A DNA stretch of 64,000 nucleotides from Bacillota bacterium (lineage in GTDB: Bacteria; Bacillota; Sulfobacillia; JACIYH01). The stretch lies in the NCBI GenBank assembly GCA_030019365.1, contig JASEFA010000001.1, forward strand, positions 524,953 to 588,952, given 5' to 3'. A model generated the notes under the pieces. That model was not told where the DNA came from and did not search any database. It saw only the letters and a list, made by a program, of their open reading frames with translations. Below are positions 43,095 through 52,154 of this stretch, in pieces; positions within the stretch are counted from its first letter, which is position 1; each line of letters opens with the position of its first letter. The translations under genes were made by a program, and so were the position numbers.

Positions 43095-43667
43095 ATGGCG
43101 GGCGCTGAGCTGTTCGAGCTTTTCAGGCAGAGGGCGGAGCAGGCAGGGGCCCACGTGGAGCGCCTGCCGGGACCGCGGGAAGCGTGCGCGTACGTGTGCC
43201 GCATGGTCGCGGAACGGAAGCTGGCCCCGGTCCTGGTGGCAAACGGTCCCTTACTCGGGGAAATGCATCTGGTGGCCGCTCTCGCCGGGCAGGGCACCGA
43301 GGTGCTCCTGGATACGGCTCAGGGTGCGGAGCAGGCCGCCCTGGGGGTGACCGAAGCCGACCTGGGCGTGGCCGAGACGGGGAGCCTGTACCAGGATGCC
43401 ACGTCTCTCGTGCTCCGGCTGGCCAGCATGCTGCCACCCGTACATGTGGCCGTGCTGCCCGCCGACCGCATCGTGGGGACCCTGGAGGAAGCTCTCCCCT
43501 ACATCTTGGGCCGCGGGCAACCCCCGGCCTACGCCGCCTTCATCACCGGCCCCAGCCGCACCGCCGATATAGAGCGCGTGCTCACCATCGGGGTACACGG
43601 GCCCGCGGAACTTCACATCCTCTGCATAGACCGGCCCCAGGCCGCTCAGCGGGCCGCCTCAGCCTGA
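43095..43667 (+). CDS. LUD-domain protein (LutC/YkgG-like)
   Basis: 190-residue protein of the LUD family, related to LutC of the lactate-utilisation complex. The pattern ELFRQRAEQAGAHVERL near the start, LGVTEADLGVAETGSLYQD, VHVAVLPADRIVGTLEEAL and AAFITGPSRTADIERVLTIGVHGP is characteristic. No LutA or LutB partner is adjacent, so it is a stand-alone version of unknown role. ATG 43095 gives better spacing from the G-rich ribosome site than ATG 43089. It is divergent from the ATPase-VWA pair. Confidence 0.88.
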   Translation: MAGAELFELFRQRAEQAGAHVERLPGPREACAYVCRMVAERKLAPVLVANGPLLGEMHLVAALAGQGTEVLLDTAQGAEQAALGVTEADLGVAETGSLYQDATSLVLRLASMLPPVHVAVLPADRIVGTLEEALPYILGRGQPPAYAAFITGPSRTADIERVLTIGVHGPAELHILCIDRPQAAQRAASA

Positions 43668-43729
43668 CGAGCACGCCCCTTCCCGGCCCGCCCTCCGGGC
43701 TCACGCAGACCGGCGAGGGACCACCGCCG

Positions 43730-44080
43730 TCAACGCGGGCGCTCGCCCGCGTCCGCCGTGCGGCCGTATGCATCCTCGATCCTCACCACGTCTTCCACCT
43801 GGGGCGTGGATACCTCCACGATCTGGAGGTCCTCCTCCGCCCAGATGCGGTGCACGGTCCCGGGAGGGATGGTCACCGCCAGGCCGGGCGCAACTTCCTT
43901 TTCTTCATCACCGACCAGCAGGCGTCCCCTTCCCCGCAGGAAGTACATGCTCTCCAGCTTCTCACGGTGATACTGCAGGCTGAGGCTGTGCCCCGCTCTG
44001 ACCTCGATGATCTTCCCCACGTAGGAGGGAGTGACGGCCCACCACGTCTCGCGTCCCCACGGCTTCTCCACGACCTTCAC
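43730..44080 (-). CDS. Cupin-domain protein, mannose-6-phosphate isomerase type
   Basis: A 116-residue single cupin resembling the C-terminal domain of type II phosphomannose isomerase/GDP-mannose pyrophosphorylase. KPWGRETWWA, SLQYHREKLESMYFLRGRG and TIPPGTVHRIWAEEDLQIVEV supply the metal-binding His/Glu set. GTG 44080 begins four bases after the ROK kinase stop with GGGGGGTGA before it; the longer open frame is a shadow of that gene. Pairing with a sugar kinase suggests hexose-phosphate metabolism. Confidence 0.85.
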   Translation of the reverse strand: MKVVEKPWGRETWWAVTPSYVGKIIEVRAGHSLSLQYHREKLESMYFLRGRGRLLVGDEEKEVAPGLAVTIPPGTVHRIWAEEDLQIVEVSTPQVEDVVRIEDAYGRTADAGERPR

Positions 44081-44084
44081 CGTG

Positions 44085-45068
44085 TCACCCCCCGTGTCTC
44101 CCCAGGCGATCCCGCACCAGCACGGCCGCCCCCACCACGCCCGCGTCCCGGCCCAGGGCGGCCGGCCTGATTTCCAGGTCCCGCACCAGATAGGGCATCC
44201 CCTGCTCCCGTACCAGGCGGCGCAGGGGCGCAAAGAGAAGGTCACCCGCGGCCGCCAGCCCTCCCCCTACCACCACCACGTCAGGGTTGAAGGCGTGCAC
44301 GGCGGACACCACCCCCGCCGCCAGGTACTCCATGGTTTCTTCCCATGCCCGCACCGCCACTGGGTCACCTTGGCGTACCGCCTCCACCACCGCCTCCCCC
44401 GTGAGGGGCGCAACGCCGGCCAGCAGGCTACCCGCACCCTCTCCGGTCAGGGCCGACCGCGCCCGGCGCACCAGGGCCGGCCCGGAGGCGTAAGCCTCCA
44501 GGCATCCCCGCCCGCCGCACCGGCAGGGCTCGCCCCCTGCGCGCACCACCAGGTGACCGAGCTCGGCGGCCGCTCCCCTCACACCGGAGAATATGCGGCC
44601 GTCGCACACCACTCCTCCGCCCACGCCCGTCCCCAGGGTGAAGTATACCACCAGGGAGAATCCCCGCCCGGCACCGTGGCGGGCCTCGCCCAGGGCAGCG
44701 GCGTTGGCGTCGTTCTCCACTACCACCGGGAGCCCCAGCTCGTCGGCCAGGAAATCGCCCACGCGCATCCCGTCCCACCCCGGGAGATTGGGCGGGTTGT
44801 GCAATACCCCTGCCCGGGGGTCAAGAGGACCGGGAAAACCGGCTCCCGCCCCGCCCACCCGCCATCCCCGCCCGCCAGCGCACTCCACCAGCGAGCGGGC
44901 CACCGCCGCCACCTGCCCGAAAGAGACCTCGAAGCCGCCCTCGGCCAGCGTTGGTAGCTCCACGCGCTCCCGCACCTGGCCCCGGTCGTCCACCAGGGCA
45001 CCGGCCACCTTGGTGCCGCCCACGTCAAGGCCCAGCCATACCCTGTCCCGGGCGGTCAAGCCCACCAC
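44085..45068 (-). CDS. ROK-family sugar kinase (glucokinase type)
   Basis: ATP-dependent hexose kinase, most likely glucokinase. The phosphate-1 motif is LGLDVGGTKVAGALVD; ENDANAAALGEARHGAG has the catalytic aspartate; TLGTGVGGGVV is phosphate-2; and the zinc motif ELGHLVVR...CRCGGRGCLEAYAS is complete. Length 327. The GTG start at 45068 is the best of several close GTG/TTG codons. It is probably transcribed with the cupin gene. Confidence 0.9.
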   Translation of the reverse strand: MVGLTARDRVWLGLDVGGTKVAGALVDDRGQVRERVELPTLAEGGFEVSFGQVAAVARSLVECAGGRGWRVGGAGAGFPGPLDPRAGVLHNPPNLPGWDGMRVGDFLADELGLPVVVENDANAAALGEARHGAGRGFSLVVYFTLGTGVGGGVVCDGRIFSGVRGAAAELGHLVVRAGGEPCRCGGRGCLEAYASGPALVRRARSALTGEGAGSLLAGVAPLTGEAVVEAVRQGDPVAVRAWEETMEYLAAGVVSAVHAFNPDVVVVGGGLAAAGDLLFAPLRRLVREQGMPYLVRDLEIRPAALGRDAGVVGAAVLVRDRLGRHGG

Positions 45069-45146
45069 CCCCGCTCATAGCGACGCGACAGCTCGTGCCT
45101 GGATGGCATTCAGCCAGGCCGGTAGTCAGCCAGCGCGTCCCCGCCC

Positions 45147-45175
45147 ATTGTGACACGGCCACGGCCCCCGATCAA
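45147..45175 (-). promoter_or_regulatory. Possible promoter of the ROK kinase-cupin pair
   Basis: TTGATC, a 17-base spacer and CACAAT on the minus strand, about 80 bases before the kinase start. The -35 box overlaps the stop codon of the MATE gene. Confidence 0.45.
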
Positions 45176-46545
45176 ACCCTCACCGACTTCCATCGCCCCG
45201 AACGGAAACGGTGCAGGAACAGGGTCGACCGCACCACCCAGTCGGCCAGCATGGCCAGCCAGGCGCCCGGCAGCCCCATGCCCAGGCCGAACACCAGCAA
45301 GGAAGTAAGACCCAGGCGGACGACCCACATCCCCACCAGGGTGTAGCCCATCACCACCGTGGTGTCCCCCGCCCCCCGCAACGCGCCCGGGATGACGAAC
45401 CCGACCGCCTCCGGGAACTGGGTGAAGGCCACTATCCGCAGCAGGGGTACGCCCAGGGCGATCACGCGGGGATCGGGGGTGTATATGCGCAGGAACAGAC
45501 CGGGGATGGAGAAGAACAGCACCGCCATCCCCCCCATGGTGGCCAGGGCAAACCACAGCGCCACATAGGCGCTCCTCTCCGCATCGCGGGGGCGGCCTGC
45601 GCCCAGGTTCTGTCCCACCAGGGCGGTGGCGGCAGTGGCGAATCCCATCCCGGGCATGTACGAGAATGACTCGGCGTTCAGAGAGAGGGAGTGGGCGGCA
45701 TACGCCACGGTACCCAGGCTGGCCACCTGGCGGGCGTATGCCAGCTGGCCGCCGCTGGTGAAGGCGCGCTCTGCGGCGGCGGGAACCCCCACCCGGAGGA
45801 CGCGCCAGATCAAGGCCAGGTCCAGCCGGGTCATCTCCCGGGTGCCCAGGCGCAGACCCGCCCTGCCCGCCATGACCATCACCATGAGGGCCACCGCCCC
45901 CAGGCCGCGCGACAGCGAGGTGGAAAGCCCCGCTCCCACCACCCCCAGGGGCGGACAGCCCAGGTGCCCGTATATGAATACCCAGTTGAAGAAGATGTGG
46001 ATGGCGTTCAGGGCCGCGTTCACGTACAGGGGCGAGCGGGTGTCGCCGGCACCACGCAGGCACCCGGCCACCACGGTGAGGACGAAGAAGAAGGGCATGC
46101 CGGGCATAACCGCGCGGATGTATGCCGCCCCCAGGGGGACAACGTCCGGCGCCGCCCCCATGAAGATGGCGATGAGGGACGCCAGCAAGAACCCAGCTCC
46201 CGCCACCAGGGTCCCGAGGGCCATGGCGACGGTAACCGTCTGGCCGGTGACCCGGGCCGCCGTGGGGCGATCCCCCGCCCCCACCGACCGTGCTACCACC
46301 GCGGTGGCACCCACCGCCAGTCCCATGAATATGGAGCTCACGAACCAGAAGGGCTGAAAGCTGAGTCCCACGGCGGTCACGGCCTCGGTGCTCAGATGAC
46401 CCACCATGGCCATGTCCACTACCTGGGTGATCGTGCCCAGGGCCTGTTCGGCCACCACCGGCCAGGCCAGCCGCCATACCGCCCGGCGCAGTTCCCTTCC
46501 CGTTGCAGCTTCTTCCTGCACTCCCCCGCCACCCATCGCGACCAT
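45172..46545 (-). CDS. MATE-family efflux transporter
   Basis: Na+- or H+-driven multidrug and toxin extrusion protein with about 12 helices in two homologous halves. WPVVAEQALGTITQVVDMAMVG (helix 1) is mirrored by VGVPAAAERAFTSGGQLAYAR in the second half. GCLRGAGDTRSPLYVN and its counterpart GALRGAGDTTVVMGY are the duplicated MATE signature. The start is uncertain: ATG 46545, ATG 46536 and GTG 46521 are all in frame. The 5' end overlaps the upstream ECF-like frame. Substrate unknown. Confidence 0.9.
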   Translation of the reverse strand: MVAMGGGGVQEEAATGRELRRAVWRLAWPVVAEQALGTITQVVDMAMVGHLSTEAVTAVGLSFQPFWFVSSIFMGLAVGATAVVARSVGAGDRPTAARVTGQTVTVAMALGTLVAGAGFLLASLIAIFMGAAPDVVPLGAAYIRAVMPGMPFFFVLTVVAGCLRGAGDTRSPLYVNAALNAIHIFFNWVFIYGHLGCPPLGVVGAGLSTSLSRGLGAVALMVMVMAGRAGLRLGTREMTRLDLALIWRVLRVGVPAAAERAFTSGGQLAYARQVASLGTVAYAAHSLSLNAESFSYMPGMGFATAATALVGQNLGAGRPRDAERSAYVALWFALATMGGMAVLFFSIPGLFLRIYTPDPRVIALGVPLLRIVAFTQFPEAVGFVIPGALRGAGDTTVVMGYTLVGMWVVRLGLTSLLVFGLGMGLPGAWLAMLADWVVRSTLFLHRFRSGRWKSVRV

Positions 46546-46988
46546 GTCCCGGAGCGTCCGCCCGCCGCAGGGCTCCGCGACGCCCGAGTGGAAACCGGCC
46601 GGTGAAACCCCGGCGGCGACCGGCCCGTCGTCACGGCGAGCGACGCGCGGCAGCCGGGCCGCTGGCCACAAGGTTTAGCAATTCTTTCGCCCAGGCGCAT
46701 CCTTCCGTACAGGAACCCGGTGAGCAGGCCGTAGATGCCCAGCTCGAAAACCATGGCCTGGGCCACCGGGGGAGCAAGAGGCGGCATCCCGGTGAGCACG
46801 GCGCTGAGCAGGGGCGTGATCATCCCCGCCAGCAGGCCCACGGAAGGGCTGCAAAAGAAACCCGCCAGCAGCACGGGAATGTGCATGGGCAGGAAGACCT
46901 TGCCCAGGCCCACGGCGTGAAAGGCAATGGGCAGCAGGATTCCCAGGGCCACGAAAAGAGCCCCCCGGGTCAGGTTGCGCAGGCTCAC
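46419..46988 (-). CDS. ECF transporter S component-like protein, C-terminally altered
   Basis: Residues 1-100 match vitamin-type ECF substrate-binding (S) components: TRGALFVALGILLPIAFH, LPMHIPVLLAGFFCSPSVGLL, TPLLSAVLTGMPPLAPPVAQ and FELGIYGLLTGFLYGRMRLG. About four helices are present. The last two helices expected after GFLYGR are absent. Instead the frame runs on through IAKPCGQRPGC... into Arg/Gly-rich sequence that is antisense-free shadow of the MATE 5' region. The gene therefore looks truncated and may be non-functional. GTG 46988 is the likely start. No ECF ATPase or T subunit is nearby. It is divergent from the DUF134 gene. Confidence 0.7.
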   Translation of the reverse strand: MSLRNLTRGALFVALGILLPIAFHAVGLGKVFLPMHIPVLLAGFFCSPSVGLLAGMITPLLSAVLTGMPPLAPPVAQAMVFELGIYGLLTGFLYGRMRLGERIAKPCGQRPGCRASLAVTTGRSPPGFHRPVSTRASRSPAAGGRSGTWSRWVAGECRKKLQREGNCAGRYGGWPGRWWPNRPWARSPR

Positions 46989-47005
46989 CGTTCTCAACCC
47001 CCCTG

Positions 47006-47032
47006 GTAGCACGAGTGTTACTTATGTGCTAC
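47006..47032. promoter_or_regulatory. Inverted repeat, candidate operator
   Basis: GTAGCAC (47006-47012) and GTGCTAC (47026-47032) form a perfect 7-bp inverted repeat separated by 13 A/T-leaning bases. It lies 18 bases upstream of the ECF-like start and in the divergent gap before the DUF134 putative DNA-binding gene. Confidence 0.5.
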
Positions 47033-47148
47033 GAATTCGACTCCCCCGCCGCCATCTCCTGCCGGCTTCCGCGGCGCTCACCGAAATGATAAAGTAGCGG
47101 TGGTACGCAGGCAAGCCGCCCACAATTCGCCTTGGAGGAGCAACTGCC

Positions 47149-47550
47149 ATGCCCAGGCCTCCCATCCCCAGGTTGGTAGAACACATCCCCGAAGTCACCT
47201 ACTTCAAGCCGGCCGGGATACCCCTCCGGCTCCTCGAGGAAGTCGAGCTCACCGTTGACGAGCTGGAGGCCATCCGCCTCAAGGACATCGAGGGCCTGGA
47301 GCAGGAAGAGGCGGCCGGCCGCATGGGCATAGCGCGTACCACCTTCCGCAGGGTCCTGGTGTCGGCGCGGGCCAAGATCGCCGAAGCTCTGGTGCGGGGA
47401 AAGGCAATCCGCATTGAGGGCGGCACCTTCACCGCCGCCCGCGGGGAGGATGACACGGGAACGCGTCCGGCGCCCTATGGCCCCGGGCACCCCGGGGCGT
47501 ACCGGCCGACCGCTGGGCGACACCGGCGCGGCCGGGCCTGGCAAAGGTAA
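47149..47550 (+). CDS. DUF134 (UPF0251) predicted DNA-binding protein
   Basis: Small putative regulator with a sigma-70 region 4-like [23 protein letters not shown] is the family N-terminus, [18 protein letters not shown] leads to the [25 protein letters not shown], and [17 protein letters not shown] ends the domain. The last 35 residues are a basic, Gly/Pro/His-rich tail. ATG 47149 follows GGAGGAG. It is divergent from the ECF-like gene, suggesting local control through the inverted repeat between them. Confidence 0.88.
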   Translation: MPRPPIPRLVEHIPEVTYFKPAGIPLRLLEEVELTVDELEAIRLKDIEGLEQEEAAGRMGIARTTFRRVLVSARAKIAEALVRGKAIRIEGGTFTAARGEDDTGTRPAPYGPGHPGAYRPTAGRHRRGRAWQR

Positions 47551-47708
47551 GGGGCGTCGCCGGCGGTACCGCCCGGTTCGGGCAGACCGGGTCGAGCCTC
47601 AAGGGGATTGTGAGCGGCCGGGCCTTTTGCTGTGATACCGGGCCGCCCGCGGTGCCCGATTCGACCGCCGCCAGCTCCACCGGGAGGCGGAGGAGGGGGG
47701 ACCGGGAA

Positions 47709-48194
47709 ATGGAGTGCGGGGAGAAGCTGCTAGATGCCGCCAAGCTGTGGCTGGCCCACGACGGCCTCTGGTTCCGGGCGGTGGAAGAAGAGTTCGGGCT
47801 GGAGGCGGCCATCAGGCTGGATGAGAAGGCCATGGCCCGCTTCACCGTGCTGGAAGCCCAGCGCATCGTGCGCCGCCTGGGCCTGGAGCCCGGCGGCGGC
47901 ATCCCCGCCCTGGTGCGGGCGCTGGGGGAGAGGCTTTACGCCTACATAAACGAGCAGGACGTTATCGAGCAAACCGATACCCGGGTGGTGTTCCGCATGC
48001 GCACCTGCCGCGTGCAGGCTGCCCGGCAGCGGCAGGGGCTCCCCGATTTCCCCTGCAAGTCCGTGGGTGTCCTGGAGTACTCCGAGTTCGCCCGCACCAT
48101 CGACCCGCGCATCCGCACCCGGTGCGTGGCGTGCCCGCCCGATCCCCACCCGGTCGACTTCTGGTGCGCCTGGGAGTTCACAATCGAACGGTGA
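47709..48194 (+). CDS. DUF6125-like protein
   Basis: 161-residue soluble protein that I recognise as the family often annotated DUF6125. HDGLWFRAVEEEFGLEAA, LEAQRIVRRLGLEPGGGIPAL, VVFRMRTCRVQAARQRQG, DFPCKSVGVLEYSEFARTID and CPPDPHPVDFWCAWEF are its conserved blocks. Several conserved cysteines (MRTCR, FPCKS, RCVACPP, FWCAW) suggest a metal or thiol role, but function is unknown. ATG 47709 has GGAGGAGGGGGG upstream. The stop is only two bases from the convergent rpoD stop. Confidence 0.8.
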   Translation: MECGEKLLDAAKLWLAHDGLWFRAVEEEFGLEAAIRLDEKAMARFTVLEAQRIVRRLGLEPGGGIPALVRALGERLYAYINEQDVIEQTDTRVVFRMRTCRVQAARQRQGLPDFPCKSVGVLEYSEFARTIDPRIRTRCVACPPDPHPVDFWCAWEFTIER

Positions 48195-48196
48195 CG

Positions 48197-49282
<1,086 letters not shown>

Positions 49283-49286
49283 CCCG

Positions 49287-51131
49287 TCATCCCTCCTTCC
49301 CGGCCCGTCTCCGACCCGGCACCGCCCTCACCAGTTCCTGGTACTCCTCCAGGATGGCTGCGGGCACCGGCTCCTTCCTTTCATCGTACTCCCTGATCTG
49401 TGCCCCCAGTTCCTCCAGACGCCGGCGACTGCGCTCGCCTTCCAGCAACGCCAGGCAATCTTCCAGGGCCCGGTCCGGATCCGCGCAGTAGAAGCTTTCC
49501 ACCTGGATGCGCGCGAGCGCGCTCAGGGCCTGTTCGCTCTGCAGCCCGGCCGCCAGACCGGCGGCGAATACCTCGGGTGCCGGCGCCACGCCGGCGGCCG
49601 GGGTCCCGGGAGGAACCGCCCCTGCGGCCACTTCCATTGCCGCCGTCGCCAGTTCCCGCCAGACCGGATGCCGGAACTCCTCCGCACTGATGCGTACCTG
49701 CACCCTTTCCACCTTTCCCGGGTCTTCGAGCATGAGCCGTACCAGCATCTCCTCCGCTTTGACCAGGGCCGGGCTCCTTCCAGACTCGTTCATTTCTGCT
49801 ATTCTTTCCCTGACCCCCTGGCCTTTATGCCTGCGGCGCTGACGCCCGTATGCCCTCAGCTCCTGCCACAGGGCATCCTCGGACACCCCCAGGCGTCGCG
49901 CCGCCTCCCGAACGTACTCCTCCCGCTCGACGGGGCTGGAGAGATCGGCCAACACCGGAATGATGTTCGCTACCGCTTGCAATTTTCCTTCTACCGTGGT
50001 GGCCTGACGGGAAGCCGCCTCGATGCGAAACTGAACGAGAGGAAGCGCCTGCTCCAGCACGCGTGCCAGGGCCTCCCGGCCTTCCCGGCGGATCAGGGAG
50101 TCGGGGTCGTGCCCTTCGGGCAGCGCGGCCACGTACACCCGCATCCCCAGGTCCCGCAGGATCTCCAGGCTGCGCCAGGTGGCACTCTGTCCGGCTGCGT
50201 CCGCGTCGTAGCAGATGACCACCGCGGGGCAGTACCCCTGCAGCGACCGGGCCTGCTCGCGGGTGAAGGCGGTACCCATGGACGCCACCACGGACGCGAA
50301 TCCGGCCTGGTGGGCGGCGATGACGTCCATGTACCCCTCTACCACCACCGCCTGCTGCTCCCGCCGGATGGTCTCCCGGGCCAGGTGAAGGGCGTACCAG
50401 GTACTCCCCTTCTGGAACACCGGGCTTTCGGGAGAGTTGAGGTATTTGGGCTCGGCATCGTCCAGCGCCCGTCCCCCGAATCCAATCACCTGCCCGTGCA
50501 CGTCCCAGATGGGGAACATGAGGCGGTGGCGGAAGCGGTCGTATACTCCTCCCGTCTCCCGGGGCACGGCCAGTCCGGATTCGGCCAGTTCCTGTTCGGC
50601 AAAACCCTGCCGGCCCAGGAACTTAACCAGGGCATCCCAGGACGCCGGTGCGTATCCCAGTCCGAAGCGCCGTACCGTCTCTTCCCCGATTCCCCGCTGC
50701 CCGAGGTAGGTCCGCGCTCGCGCCCCCTCGATACCCTGCAGCCGGGCAGCGAAGAAGTCAGCTGCCAGGGCGAGGGCATCCAGAAGGCGACGCCGGTGGC
50801 GGGCGCGCGCTTCCTCCGCGGGGGTGAGATGACGTTCCGGCCAGGGGATACCGGCCCGCCGGGCCAGGAGCCGCACTGCCTCCAGGAAGGGCAGGCCCTC
50901 TCGCTTCATCACGAAGGCAAACACATCCCCGCCCGCCCCGCAGGCAAAACAGTAAAACATCTGCCGTTCGGGAGAAACGCTCAGGGAAGGCCGGCGGTCG
51001 GGGTGGAACGGGCACAGGCCCGCGTAGTTCTTGCCGGCCTTCTTGAGGTCCAGGTACTCACCCAGCACGTCCACTATGTCGGACCGGGCACGCACCTGGT
51101 CTAAGAATGCGGAATCCAGACCTGCCCTCAT
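49287..51131 (-). CDS. dnaG: DNA primase
   Basis: Makes RNA primers for replication. The zinc-binding domain is [20 protein letters not shown] with [18 protein letters not shown] (Cys-His-Cys-Cys). The Toprim catalytic core has [17 protein letters not shown] and [14 protein letters not shown]. The C-terminal DnaB-binding domain follows an Ala/Pro linker. ATG 51131 overlaps the dgt stop as ATGA; the upstream in-frame extension is not needed. Confidence 0.96.
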   Translation of the reverse strand: MRAGLDSAFLDQVRARSDIVDVLGEYLDLKKAGKNYAGLCPFHPDRRPSLSVSPERQMFYCFACGAGGDVFAFVMKREGLPFLEAVRLLARRAGIPWPERHLTPAEEARARHRRRLLDALALAADFFAARLQGIEGARARTYLGQRGIGEETVRRFGLGYAPASWDALVKFLGRQGFAEQELAESGLAVPRETGGVYDRFRHRLMFPIWDVHGQVIGFGGRALDDAEPKYLNSPESPVFQKGSTWYALHLARETIRREQQAVVVEGYMDVIAAHQAGFASVVASMGTAFTREQARSLQGYCPAVVICYDADAAGQSATWRSLEILRDLGMRVYVAALPEGHDPDSLIRREGREALARVLEQALPLVQFRIEAASRQATTVEGKLQAVANIIPVLADLSSPVEREEYVREAARRLGVSEDALWQELRAYGRQRRRHKGQGVRERIAEMNESGRSPALVKAEEMLVRLMLEDPGKVERVQVRISAEEFRHPVWRELATAAMEVAAGAVPPGTPAAGVAPAPEVFAAGLAAGLQSEQALSALARIQVESFYCADPDRALEDCLALLEGERSRRRLEELGAQIREYDERKEPVPAAILEEYQELVRAVPGRRRAGKEG

Positions 51132-52147
51132 AGGGGACGTCCCCAGGGAGCAGGGAGAAACAGGCGACAATACTGGGCAATGGCAAACCGGTCGGTCATG
51201 CCCGCCACGTAATCACGCACCGCTGTATCCACGTCTTCACCGGGGGGCGGACCCGCGCCCCCGTAGACCTCGCCGGGGCGGTCCAGGTAGTACCGGTACA
51301 GCATCTCCAGCATGCGCCGGGCCTTGGCCTCCTCCCGCTTGGCCACCGTGCGTTCGGTATAGACGCGGGCGAACATGAACCGGTAAAGCTCCTCGGTGGC
51401 CTCGGTCACGGCGGTACTCATCTCCACCCGCTCCGACTCCCACGAGGTGGCGATGACGTCCCGCACCATGGTGGCGATGCGCTCAGAATGGGTGCTGCCC
51501 AGCACCTGCAGGCAGGACGGTGGCAGGTCACCGGGCGCCAGCACCCCACCGCGGATGGCATCGTCGATGTCGTGGTTCAGGAAGGCGATGCGGTCCGCCA
51601 GTTGCACCACCTCTCCTTCGGGGGTGGCGGGCTGGCGGTCGGGGACATGACAGAGGATGCCGTCCCGCACCTCCCAGGTGAGGTTGAGGCCCTGGCCTCC
51701 GTTTTCCAGCACGTCCACCACGCGCAGCCCCTGCTCGTTGTGCCGGAAACCGCCGGGGTGCAGGGCCTGCAGCACCTCTTCCCCGGCGTGGCCGAAGGGG
51801 GTGTGTCCGAGGTCGTGCCCCAGGGCGATGGCCTCGGTGAGGTCTTCGTTGAGGCGCAGCCCCCGGGCAATGGTGCGGGCGATCTGCGCCACCTCCAGGG
51901 TGTGGGTGAGGCGGGTGCGGTAGTGGTCGCCCTCGGGGGCGATGAAAACCTGGGTCTTGTGCTTGAGACGCCGGAAAGCCTTCGAGTGGATGATGCGATC
52001 ACGATCCCTCTGGAAGGCGGTGCGCACCGGGCAGGACGGCTCGGGGCGCGGGCGACCCCGGCTGCGGCTGCTCAGGGTCGCCCGCGCAGAGAGTACCCGC
52101 TCCTCCAGTTCTTCCGTTGTTTCTCGCACCCGGTCTGGCCCGGACAC
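51128..52147 (-). CDS. dgt: Deoxyguanosinetriphosphate triphosphohydrolase-like protein
   Basis: HD-domain dNTPase that releases triphosphate from dNTPs. RDRDRIIHSKAFRRLKHKTQV, HYRTRLTHTLEVAQIAR and EAIALGHDLGHTPFGHAGEE carry the H...HD...D metal ligands; LADRIAFLNHDIDDAIRGGV supplies the last aspartate. This is the type 2 short form. Its start is uncertain: GTG 52147 has GGAGGTGA eleven bases upstream; GTG 52162 overlaps the ppdK stop. dgt between ppdK and dnaG is a common clostridial order. Confidence 0.94.
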   Translation of the reverse strand: MSGPDRVRETTEELEERVLSARATLSSRSRGRPRPEPSCPVRTAFQRDRDRIIHSKAFRRLKHKTQVFIAPEGDHYRTRLTHTLEVAQIARTIARGLRLNEDLTEAIALGHDLGHTPFGHAGEEVLQALHPGGFRHNEQGLRVVDVLENGGQGLNLTWEVRDGILCHVPDRQPATPEGEVVQLADRIAFLNHDIDDAIRGGVLAPGDLPPSCLQVLGSTHSERIATMVRDVIATSWESERVEMSTAVTEATEELYRFMFARVYTERTVAKREEAKARRMLEMLYRYYLDRPGEVYGGAGPPPGEDVDTAVRDYVAGMTDRFAIAQYCRLFLPAPWGRPL

Positions 52148-52154
52148 TCCCAGG

